Origin: Candidatus Latescibacterota bacterium
GTDB taxonomy: Bacteria; Eisenbacteria; RBG-16-71-46; SZUA-252
Reading direction: 5' to 3'
NCBI GenBank assembly: GCA_016207265.1
Contig: JACQPZ010000152.1
Coordinates: 1 to 15,600 of the forward strand
Length of the DNA: 15,600 nucleotides
A program made the translations under genes and the position numbers. How positions within the stretch are numbered: position 1 is the stretch's first letter; each line of letters opens with the position of its first letter. Below the pieces are notes generated by a model that was given only the letters and a program-made list of their open reading frames with translations, made no database searches and had not been told where the DNA came from. Shown here in pieces: positions 6,887-13,705 of the stretch.

Positions 6887-8050
6887 ATGGGAATCCCGCT
6901 CGCGTACAACCTGCGAAACCTCCTCGTACGTAAGACAAGCACGGCGCTGACGGCGCTCGGGATCGGGCTCGTCTCGTGGGTGTTCATCTTCACGCTGGCG
7001 CTCGCGGGCGGATTCGAGTCGGCGCTCCGGACCACGGGCTCGCCCGAGAACCTCATCGCGATCCGGAGCGGATCGACCGCGGAGCTGACGAGCATCGTGA
7101 CGCGGGACGCCGCGGCCATCGTCGAGAGCCAGCCCGAGGTGGCCCGCGCGCCGGACGGCCGGCCGCTCGCGACGCGCGAGCTCGTCGTGCTCTGGAATCT
7201 GGAGCGGAAGAGCGGAACTCCCACGAACGTCGTGGTCCGCGGCGTGACGGCTCGATCGCTCTCGCTCCGCCCGAAGATCCGGCTGATCGAGGGGCGGCTC
7301 TTTGAGCCGGGTCTCGAGGAGGTCGTCGTCGGAAGGCTGGTCTCCCAGCGGTTCGCGCACGGCTCGGTCGGGGATCGGATCAAGCTGGCGGGGCGGCAGT
7401 GGTCGATCGTCGGCGTGTTCGACTCGGACGGCGCGTCGTTCGACTCCGAGGTATGGGGCGACGTGGAGCTCTTCATGCCGGTGTTCGACCGACCCGTCTA
7501 CCAGAGCGTGACCTTCCGGCTCGACGATCCGTCGCATCTCGAAGCCGTGCGCGGCCGGTTGGAGGCGGACCCCCGGATGAGCGTTCAGGTGAAGCGGGAG
7601 GATGAGTTCTACGCCGCGCAATCCGCCACGCTCGCGGCGCTCCTCCGGGGCCTCGGGCTCTTCGTGACGCTCATCATGGCGCTGGGCGCGATCTCCGGCG
7701 CGCTCAACACGATGTACGCCGCGGTCGGCTCCCGCACGAAGGAGATCGGAACCCTGCTCGCGCTGGGATTCTCCCGGGGCTCGGTCCTTTTCTCCTTCCT
7801 CGTGGAATCGGTGCTGCTCGCCTCCTTCGGCGGGTTGCTGGGATGCGTCTTCGCGCTTCCCGTGAACGGGATCACGACCAGCACGATGAACTTCGCGTCG
7901 TTCAGCGAGATCGCGTTCCGATTCCAGGTGACCCCTCCCGTGCTTCTCGCCGGAATGCTCTTCGCGGCGATCATGGGCTTGGTCGGCGGATTCTTCCCCG
8001 CGAGGAACGCCGCGCGTCGCGTCCTCATCGAAGCGCTCCGCGAAGCCTGA
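6887..8050 (+). CDS. ABC transporter permease 2 (MacB/FtsX-type)
   Basis: This 387-residue protein is a second permease with the same topology. Helix 1 lies in the stretch after TALGIGL (about 20-42), an extracytoplasmic domain with the family block GRLFEPGLEEVVVGRLVSQRF spans about 45-265, and three C-terminal helices follow. The coupling segment is SRTKEIGTLLALGFSRGSVL, and the protein ends with the usual PARNAARRVLIEALREA tail. The ATG at 6887 lies 7 bases after permease 1 without a strong ribosome binding site. The sequence is clearly different from permease 1, so the exporter probably uses a heterodimeric membrane core. This is the last gene before the window's only sizeable intergenic region, and no convincing intrinsic terminator follows it. 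Confidence 0.88.
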   Translation: MGIPLAYNLRNLLVRKTSTALTALGIGLVSWVFIFTLALAGGFESALRTTGSPENLIAIRSGSTAELTSIVTRDAAAIVESQPEVARAPDGRPLATRELVVLWNLERKSGTPTNVVVRGVTARSLSLRPKIRLIEGRLFEPGLEEVVVGRLVSQRFAHGSVGDRIKLAGRQWSIVGVFDSDGASFDSEVWGDVELFMPVFDRPVYQSVTFRLDDPSHLEAVRGRLEADPRMSVQVKREDEFYAAQSATLAALLRGLGLFVTLIMALGAISGALNTMYAAVGSRTKEIGTLLALGFSRGSVLFSFLVESVLLASFGGLLGCVFALPVNGITTSTMNFASFSEIAFRFQVTPPVLLAGMLFAAIMGLVGGFFPARNAARRVLIEALREA

Positions 8051-8051
8051 C

Positions 8052-8083
8052 GGCGGGGCCGGCGCGTGGCGGGGCCGGCGCGT
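8052..8083. repeat. Perfect tandem duplication of a 16-bp GC-rich unit
   Basis: The 16-base unit GGCGGGGCCGGCGCGT occurs twice, head to tail, at 8052-8067 and 8068-8083, without a mismatch. The last T of the second copy is the first base of the -35 box TTGACC. Each copy contains the palindrome GCCGGC, so the two copies can also pair as a 6-bp stem (8058-8063 with 8074-8079). It could be a pair of regulator sites upstream of the hemC promoter, or a slippage product in GC-rich DNA. Confidence 0.8.
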
Positions 8084-8111
8084 TGACCCTCCTCTCTCGC
8101 TGTGCTAGCGT
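8083..8111 (+). promoter_or_regulatory. Sigma70-type promoter with extended -10, giving a near-leaderless hemC transcript
   Basis: A -35 box TTGACC (8083-8088) is followed by exactly 17 bases and then a -10 of the TAnnnT form, TAGCGT (8106-8111), preceded by TGC as an extended -10 element. The expected start point, 7 bases after the -10, is about 8118, only some 3 bases before the hemC ATG at 8121. No Shine-Dalgarno sequence precedes that ATG, which fits leaderless initiation. It is the best promoter match I found in the window and lies in its only real gap. Confidence 0.6.
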
Positions 8112-8120
8112 CGGCCTCCC

Positions 8121-9038
8121 ATGAACCGGCGCCCGATCCGAATCGGAGTCCGCGACAATCGCCTCTGCCGCATCCTGGGCGAGCAGGTCGCGGAACTCCT
8201 GAGACCCCACCTCGGCGCGACGGAGTGCACGCTCGTTCCGATCGGACACGCCGTGGAGCGGGGACGCGGGAATCCCCATCGCTGGCCCGGGCTCGCGCTC
8301 GAGCAGGCGCTCGTACAGGGCGAGGTCGACCTCGCCGTCCAGAACGTGAAGGACCTCGCGCCCGATCCCCCCGCGGGAATCGTCATCGCGGCCGTGACCG
8401 AACGATTCACGCCGTTCGACGTGCTGATCGCGCGGGACGGCGTCATCGTGGACGAGCTGCCGGAGGGATCGGCGATCAGCGCCCACACGCCGACGCGCCG
8501 GGCGCAGCTCCTCCACTACCGCGACGACCTTTCCATCGTGGATTTCTCGGGAAGTCTCGATGACCGGATCCGCAAGCTCGAGATGGGCGAGTTCGACGGG
8601 CTCGTCGTCTCCGCCTCGGCGGTCGAGCACCTGGGTTGCCAGGATCGCGTCACGGAGGTCTTCACGACGGAAGTGCTGGTTCCGGCGCCCGGTCAGGGCG
8701 CCCTGGCCCTCGAAGCGCTCAGGGGCGCCAAGGAGCTCATCAAGGTTGCGAAGCGCCTCGACGATCCGATCGCCCGCGCGGAGATCGGCGCCGAGCGCGC
8801 GTTCCTTCGCGAGGTGACGGCCGATCCTTCCGTCCCCGTCGGCGCGCTGGCCAAGCTGGACGGGAGCGTCCTCCACCTCGAAGGCGTGATCGCCGACCGC
8901 GACGGGCTCAAGCTCTACCGGGACGAAGAGGAGGGAAAGGCGGGCGACGAGGAACAGGTCGGCGCGCGGCTCGCCCGCCGGCTCCTGCTCGACGGCGCCC
9001 GCGGGATGCTCTCCCAGGCCGGAACCGGATCACGCTAG
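8121..9038 (+). CDS. HemC-like (porphobilinogen deaminase family) protein lacking the cofactor cysteine
   Basis: This 305-residue protein has the length and layout of hydroxymethylbilane synthase, which joins four porphobilinogen units in heme synthesis. Conserved blocks include the IRIGVR start, the Lys-Asp pair with Asp78 at the catalytic aspartate position, the TPTRRAQLLHYRDDL block, KLEMGEFDGLVVSASAVEHLG, PAPGQGALALEAL and GAERAFLREV. Several key places differ. The normal GGC(Q)VPIG loop, whose cysteine carries the dipyrromethane cofactor, reads ADPSVPVG, with Pro236 at the cysteine position. HSxKD reads QNVKD, and the RGN motif reads SGS (143-145). Other cysteines exist but not at that place. 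It may be a divergent deaminase with another way of holding its primer, or a paralogue with a new role; a normal hemC may lie elsewhere in the genome. It likely starts an operon with serS, which begins 5 bases after its stop. Confidence 0.8.
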   Translation: MNRRPIRIGVRDNRLCRILGEQVAELLRPHLGATECTLVPIGHAVERGRGNPHRWPGLALEQALVQGEVDLAVQNVKDLAPDPPAGIVIAAVTERFTPFDVLIARDGVIVDELPEGSAISAHTPTRRAQLLHYRDDLSIVDFSGSLDDRIRKLEMGEFDGLVVSASAVEHLGCQDRVTEVFTTEVLVPAPGQGALALEALRGAKELIKVAKRLDDPIARAEIGAERAFLREVTADPSVPVGALAKLDGSVLHLEGVIADRDGLKLYRDEEEGKAGDEEQVGARLARRLLLDGARGMLSQAGTGSR

Positions 9039-9043
9039 AAGCC

Positions 9044-10318
9044 ATGCTCGATCTCAAGAGAATCCGCGCGGAGCCCGAGCGGGTGCGGGAAGCGATCGCC
9101 CTCAAGAAGACGAAGGCCGATCTGGATCGGGTCCTGGCGCTCGACGAGCGCCGCCGCGAGCTGCTCGTTACGGCCGAGCGGCTGAAGCATGAGCGGAACG
9201 AGACCTCCGAAGAGATCGGCCGGCTCAAGAAGGCCGGGCGGGACGCCTCTGAGAAAGTCGCCGCGATGAAGCGGGCCGGCGATGAGATCAAGTCGCTGGA
9301 CGCCCGGATCGCGGAAGTCGAAGCCGATCTCGACCGGATCCTGGTCTGGATCCCGAACGTGCCGCACGAGTCGGTCCCCAAGGCGGACGACGCTTCGGGG
9401 AACGTGATCGTCCGGGAGGCGGCGGCGATCCGCGAGTTCGGCTTCGCGCCGAAACCGCACTGGGAGATCGCCGAGTCGCTGAAACTCCTCGACTTCGAGC
9501 GGGCGGGAAAGATCGCGGGCGCGGGCTTTCTTCTCTTCACGGCCCGGGGCGCGCACCTCGAGCGCGCGTTGATCCAATTCATGCTCGATCACCACGTCCG
9601 AAGGGGCTACGTGGAGGTCTCGCCGCCCCATCTCGTGCGGCGCGAGTGCCTGTTCGCGACGGGGCAGCTCCCCAAGCTCGAGGAGGACATGTACCGCCTT
9701 GGGGACGACGACCTCTTCCTGAATCCCACCGCGGAAGTCCCGATCACGAACATCTACCGCGAGGAGATTCTGGACGGCGCGATGCTTCCCATCCGGCACG
9801 TGGGCTATTGCGCGAGCTACCGCCGGGAGGCCGGCTCGTACGGGCGCGATACGCGGGGCATGATCCGGGTCCACCAGTTCGACAAGGTGGAGCTCGTCAA
9901 GTTCGTGAGGCCGGAAACCTCCTACGAGGAGCACGAAACACTCCTCCGAGACAGCGGATCGGTGCTCGAGGCGCTCGAGCTTCCGTACCGCGTGCTGCTC
10001 CTCGCGGCCGGCGACCTGAGCTTCGCCGGAGCCAAATGCTACGACCTCGAGACCTGGGCGCCCGGAGAAGGGCGATGGCTCGAGGTATCGTCCTGCACGA
10101 ATTTCGAGGATTTCCAGGCACGCCGGGCGGGGATCCGCTACCGCCCCGATTCCGGAGCCAAGGCCGAATTCGTCCACACGTTGAACGCGTCGGGCTTGGC
10201 GCTGCCGCGGACGTTCGCGACGCTGCTCGAATACCACCAGACCGAACGGGGCACGGTGCGCGTTCCGGACGCCCTGGTTCCCTATCTCGGCGGCGTGCGG
10301 GAGCTCGGGCCTCCCTGA
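9044..10318 (+). CDS. serS: Seryl-tRNA synthetase (class II)
   Basis: This 424-residue enzyme charges tRNA-Ser with serine in the cytoplasm. The N-terminal ~105 residues form the long antiparallel coiled-coil arm that grips the tRNA variable arm, visible as a charged heptad-rich region after MLDLKRIRAEPERVREAI. The catalytic core shows NPTAEVPI, motif 2 in CASYRREAGSYGRDTRGMIRVHQF (location only, about bases 9811-9882), SSCTNFEDFQARR, and motif 3 LNASGLALPRTFATLLE with Arg389 and Glu396. In motif 3 the residue before the arginine is Pro388, where glycine is usual. The length is normal for the family. The ATG at 9044 matches the standard N-terminus, although the frame is open further upstream. 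There is no strong ribosome binding site; coupling to the hemC-like gene is likely. Confidence 0.96.
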   Translation: MLDLKRIRAEPERVREAIALKKTKADLDRVLALDERRRELLVTAERLKHERNETSEEIGRLKKAGRDASEKVAAMKRAGDEIKSLDARIAEVEADLDRILVWIPNVPHESVPKADDASGNVIVREAAAIREFGFAPKPHWEIAESLKLLDFERAGKIAGAGFLLFTARGAHLERALIQFMLDHHVRRGYVEVSPPHLVRRECLFATGQLPKLEEDMYRLGDDDLFLNPTAEVPITNIYREEILDGAMLPIRHVGYCASYRREAGSYGRDTRGMIRVHQFDKVELVKFVRPETSYEEHETLLRDSGSVLEALELPYRVLLLAAGDLSFAGAKCYDLETWAPGEGRWLEVSSCTNFEDFQARRAGIRYRPDSGAKAEFVHTLNASGLALPRTFATLLEYHQTERGTVRVPDALVPYLGGVRELGPP

Positions 10319-10324
10319 GGCCCG
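10306..10324 (+). other. GC-rich hairpin over the serS stop codon
   Basis: Arms CGGGCCT (10306-10312) and AGGCCCG (10318-10324) pair perfectly over a 5-base loop. The stem spans the serS TGA (10316-10318) and ends 4 bases before the kinase ATG at 10329. Only two Ts follow, so it is weak as a terminator. It could dampen expression or translation of the downstream signalling genes. The role is inference. Confidence 0.4.
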
Positions 10325-10328
10325 TTCC

Positions 10329-11621
10329 ATGCCCCAATCCCGCGCCGCCCGGCCTCGGACGGTCCGGCCGCTCTCCTACAAGGTCTTCCTCTTCCTCGCC
10401 GTCATCGCGCTCATGGCGGCGCTCGTCGTCCACACGAACTACGTGGTGAACCGTCTGAACCGGGAGACGGAGAATCTCTGTTACGTCCTCGCGCGGTTCT
10501 TCGCGGTCTCCACGTTCCGCGCCGCCGAGGACCCGACGCTCCGCCCGATCTTCCGGGAAGTCATCGGGAGCATCAATTTCCCGATCATCCTGACCGACCC
10601 TCGCGGGATTCCGCGCGCATGGAAGCACATCGGGATTCCCGCGACCGCGGTATCCGACTCGGCGCTCGACCACGCGGCCGAAACCGGCGAGATCCCGCCT
10701 CCGGTGAGGCGGATCCAGGAAGCGGCCGCGCGTCTCGACCGGCGCCACGCCCCGGTGCCGGTCGTCCGGCTGGGGAATCCGGGCGTCCTGGGCCTCGTCC
10801 ACTACGGCGAGCCGGCGCTCGTGGCGCAGCTCCGATGGGTGCCGTACGTGGAATTCGGCGTGATCCTCGCGCTCTTCGTGTTCGGATTCGTGGGGTTTCG
10901 GAGCATCATGGCGGGGGAGCAGCGTTCGCTCTGGGCAGCGCTCGCCAAGGAAACGGCCCACCAGCTCGGGACGCCGCTCTCGTCGCTCCTCGGGTGGAAC
11001 GCGCATCTGCGCGAGGCGGCCGCGGGCGGGACCGTCGAGCCGCGGAAGATCGAGGAGATCGCATCGGAGGTGGATCTCGATCTCGCCCGGCTCGACAAGG
11101 TCGCGTCGCGGTTCGGCCAGGTGGGGTCGGTCCCGGTCCTCAAGGAAGGAGATCTCGCGAGAACCGTCTCGAGCGTCGTGGGCTACTTCCGACACCGGGT
11201 GGCGCACCTGGGTCGCGACGTCACGTTTGTCGAGAGCTACGAGCCGATCCCCAGAGTTCTCTTCCACGAGCAGTTGGTGGAGTGGGTCGTCGAGAACCTG
11301 ATCCGAAACGCGATCGACGCGACCGACAAGTGGCAGGGGACGATCGAGGTGACCATCGCCTGGCGCCGGGAACGCCGCGAGGTCGAGCTGAGGGTGCGGG
11401 ACAACGGCCGGGGCATGACGGCCGCCGAGCGGCGGCACGCGTTCGACGCCGGGTTCACGACCAAGCGGCGGGGATGGGGCCTCGGCCTCGCGCTTGCGAG
11501 ACGCGTCGTGCGCGAGTATCATCATGGGAGGATTTCCATCGTGGAGACCATCCCGGGCCAGGGAACGACCGTGGCCGTCGTGCTGCCCGTGGCTTCTTCC
11601 TCGAACTCCGGCTCCGCATAG
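10329..11621 (+). CDS. Membrane sensor histidine kinase, partner candidate for the PorX-like regulator
   Basis: This 430-residue protein has a membrane helix at about residues 17-37, an extracytoplasmic sensing region of about 140 residues, and a second helix at about 178-200. The dimerisation/phospho-acceptor block KETAHQLGTPLSS follows, with His211. The ATPase domain carries an N-box ENLIRNAIDA, the G1 box DNGRGM and the G2 box RRGWGLGLAL. There is no room for a HAMP domain between the second helix and the histidine, so the signal must pass through a very short linker. The AHQLGTPLSSL H-box form is, from memory, common in Bacteroidota kinases. The gene directly downstream (13 bases away) is a response regulator, so the two very likely form a two-component pair. 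The sensed signal is unknown, and no known sensor fold is recognisable in the external region. Confidence 0.92.
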   Translation: MPQSRAARPRTVRPLSYKVFLFLAVIALMAALVVHTNYVVNRLNRETENLCYVLARFFAVSTFRAAEDPTLRPIFREVIGSINFPIILTDPRGIPRAWKHIGIPATAVSDSALDHAAETGEIPPPVRRIQEAAARLDRRHAPVPVVRLGNPGVLGLVHYGEPALVAQLRWVPYVEFGVILALFVFGFVGFRSIMAGEQRSLWAALAKETAHQLGTPLSSLLGWNAHLREAAAGGTVEPRKIEEIASEVDLDLARLDKVASRFGQVGSVPVLKEGDLARTVSSVVGYFRHRVAHLGRDVTFVESYEPIPRVLFHEQLVEWVVENLIRNAIDATDKWQGTIEVTIAWRRERREVELRVRDNGRGMTAAERRHAFDAGFTTKRRGWGLGLALARRVVREYHHGRISIVETIPGQGTTVAVVLPVASSSNSGSA

Positions 11622-11634
11622 CCTCCGGAAACCC

Positions 11635-13197
11635 ATGGCGCCTCAAGATCGAAAAATCCTCTGGGCGGACGACGAGATCGACCTCCTGAAGTCCCATATC
11701 CTGCTTCTGGAATCGAAGGGGTACAAGGTGACCTCCGTCTCGAACGGAAACGACGCCGTCGCGTGCGCGGCCCGCGAAAAGTACGACGTGGTTCTGCTCG
11801 ACGAATCGATGCCGGGGCTCGGCGGGCTCGCCACGCTCGAGGCGATCAAGGAGCACGATCCCTCCGTGCCGGTGGTGCTCGTCACGAAGAACGAGGCGGA
11901 ATCGCTCATGGACGAGGCGATCGGGAGGCGGATCGACGACTACCTGATCAAGCCGGTCCGGCCGACGCAGATCTTCCTCGCGCTCAAGCGGCTCCTTGAA
12001 TCCGACCGGCTTCAAGAGGGGCAGCGCGCCCGCGACTACGTCGCGGAGCTGGCGCGCCTCCGCGCGGAATCGGCGGGCGGCCTCGACTGGCGCGGGTGGG
12101 TCGACCTCTACGCGCGCAGCGCGCAGTGGGACGTGGAGCTGGATCAGGTCGACGACGAGGGATTGAAGCAGGCCCACGCGGACCAGAGGCGCGAGCTGAA
12201 CGTCGAGTTCGGCCGGTACGTGGAGGCGAACTACGAGGCGTGGCTCGGCGGCGGAGACGGCCCGCCGCTCTCGACGGCCGTGGTGGAGCGCTGGGTGGCG
12301 CCCCATCTGCGCGCGAAGCGCCGCGTCTACTTCATCGTCGTCGACTGCATGAGGCTCGACCAGTGGCTCACGGTCGAGCCTCTGGTGCGGGAGTTCTTCG
12401 ACGTGGCCGCGGGCTACCACGTCTCGATCCTGCCGACCGCCACGCCGTACTCGAGGAACGCGATCTTCTCGGGGCTCTACCCCGAGGCGATCCAGCGCAT
12501 GCATCCCGAATTCTGGCACGAGGGCGCGGGGGACGAGCGGAGCAAGAACCGCTACGAGCGGCAGCTCCTGGATCTCCTGCTGCGCCGGCTCTCGGTGGAG
12601 CTCGCCTCGCCGCACAAGTACATCAAGATCTACAACGCCGAGGAGGCGAACAACGTCCGGCGGAACATCGTGACGTTCCAGCAGATCCCGCTCGTGGCGC
12701 TCGTCTTCAATTTCCTGGACATGCTCACCCACGGGCGCTCCGAGTCGGATCTCCTTCGCGAGCTGGCGCCGGACGAGTCCGCGTTCCGTTCGGTCATGCG
12801 CTCCTGGTTCCTCCATTCGTCGCTCTTCGACGCCCTCAAGTGGATGGCGAAGCAGGACTGCGTGGTCGTCGTCACGACCGATCACGGAGCGGTCCTGAGC
12901 CGCCGTTCCGCCCTGGTGTACGGGAATCGGGAGACCTCCACGAATCTCCGATTCAAATTCGGCTCGAATCTCGTCTGCGATCCCAAGCACGCCGTGCACG
13001 TCAAGGACCCGGCCCGGTTCCGCCTTCCCGCCGACCAGGGGAACAAGCACTACATCATCGCGAAGGAAGACTTCTATTTCGTCTACCCGACGAATTTCCA
13101 CGAGTACGAGAACAAGTACCGGGGGAGCTTCCAGCACGGCGGCATCTCGCTCGAGGAGATGATCCTTCCCACGGTCACCCTCACCCCGCGGGGCTGA
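11635..13197 (+). CDS. porX: PorX-like response regulator: receiver plus PglZ/alkaline-phosphatase-type effector
   Basis: This 520-residue protein joins a CheY-like receiver (about 1-125) to a PglZ domain of the alkaline phosphatase superfamily (about 210-520). Receiver landmarks are Asp12, Asp13 and Glu14, the phospho-acceptor Asp56 in LLDESMPG, Thr84 and Lys106. In the effector the expected metal and nucleophile positions are present: Asp237 and Asp242 in VDCMRLDQW, Thr270 in TATPYSRN, Asp416-His417 in TTDHG, and His501 in FQHGGISLEEM. Length and order match PorX of Porphyromonas gingivalis, which regulates type IX secretion and gingipain export. PorX is reported to be a metal-dependent phosphodiesterase acting on cyclic oligonucleotides and to bind the sigma factor SigP (established knowledge). 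Here it directly follows a histidine kinase. No type IX secretion gene is visible in the window, so its output here is unknown. Confidence 0.9.
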   Translation: MAPQDRKILWADDEIDLLKSHILLLESKGYKVTSVSNGNDAVACAAREKYDVVLLDESMPGLGGLATLEAIKEHDPSVPVVLVTKNEAESLMDEAIGRRIDDYLIKPVRPTQIFLALKRLLESDRLQEGQRARDYVAELARLRAESAGGLDWRGWVDLYARSAQWDVELDQVDDEGLKQAHADQRRELNVEFGRYVEANYEAWLGGGDGPPLSTAVVERWVAPHLRAKRRVYFIVVDCMRLDQWLTVEPLVREFFDVAAGYHVSILPTATPYSRNAIFSGLYPEAIQRMHPEFWHEGAGDERSKNRYERQLLDLLLRRLSVELASPHKYIKIYNAEEANNVRRNIVTFQQIPLVALVFNFLDMLTHGRSESDLLRELAPDESAFRSVMRSWFLHSSLFDALKWMAKQDCVVVVTTDHGAVLSRRSALVYGNRETSTNLRFKFGSNLVCDPKHAVHVKDPARFRLPADQGNKHYIIAKEDFYFVYPTNFHEYENKYRGSFQHGGISLEEMILPTVTLTPRG

Positions 13198-13201
13198 CGC
13201 C

Positions 13202-13705
13202 GTGGACGTGGAGGTGCGCTCGCTCCTCGCGGGCGCGGGCGAGACGCGCGCGTTCGGGAGGCGTCTGGGATCGCTGCTTCGCCCGGGCGACTGGGTGGCG
13301 CTCACCGGAGACCTCGGATCGGGAAAGACGACGCTCGTCTCGGGCGTCGTGGAGGGGATCCACTCCGGCCTAAGGAGCCGAAGCCCCACGTACGTCCGGG
13401 TGGAGCTCTACGGGGAATCCCCCACGATCGTCCATGCGGACCTCTACCGGCTGGAGTCGGCCGCGGAATGGGACACGCTCGGCATCGAAGATCTCGCCGG
13501 GGCCGACGCGATCGTGCTCGTCGAGTGGGCCGACCGCGCGCTGGATCGCCTGGCCAAGGAGCGGCTCGATCTTTCGCTTCGGATTTCGGGCGAGGGCGCC
13601 CGTGAGCTGAGGATCGTGCCGAAAGGCGGGCGGTGGACGGGCATCGTGAGGGCCGGCGCTCTGGATCGGGAACACTGGGGCCATGCGCTCGATCCTCGGG
13701 ATTGA
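13202..13705 (+). CDS. tsaE: tRNA t6A biosynthesis ATPase TsaE
   Basis: This 167-residue protein is the small ATPase that resets the TsaB-TsaD complex during synthesis of threonylcarbamoyl-adenosine at position 37 of ANN-decoding tRNAs. It shows the P-loop LTGDLGSGKTTL (about residues 39-50), the SPTYVRVELY switch segment, the diagnostic HADLYRLES block and the GIEDL and VLVEWADR motifs. The start is GTG at 13202, 4 bases after the porX stop. Its last 23 bases overlap the start of tsaB, whose product is its direct partner. The C-terminal tail is slightly longer than in many homologues because of this overlap. Confidence 0.94.
   Translation: MDVEVRSLLAGAGETRAFGRRLGSLLRPGDWVALTGDLGSGKTTLVSGVVEGIHSGLRSRSPTYVRVELYGESPTIVHADLYRLESAAEWDTLGIEDLAGADAIVLVEWADRALDRLAKERLDLSLRISGEGARELRIVPKGGRWTGIVRAGALDREHWGHALDPRD

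Noticed and set aside
8051..8082. Intrinsic terminator after permease 2
   Set aside because: The GCCGGC copies can pair as a short stem, but no T-run follows; the sequence goes straight into a promoter.
8636..9043. N-terminal extension of serS into hemC
   Set aside because: SerRS proteins normally begin with the MLDLKRIR-like sequence found at 9044; the extension is arginine-rich out-of-frame hemC sequence.
9897..11636. Minus-strand open frame opposite serS and the kinase
   Set aside because: Its composition is typical of an antisense shadow and it has no recognisable domain.
11455..13389. Minus-strand open frame of over 600 codons
   Set aside because: It is antisense to the kinase end, porX and the tsaE start, all of which show real protein motifs. 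No motif is recognisable on the minus strand.
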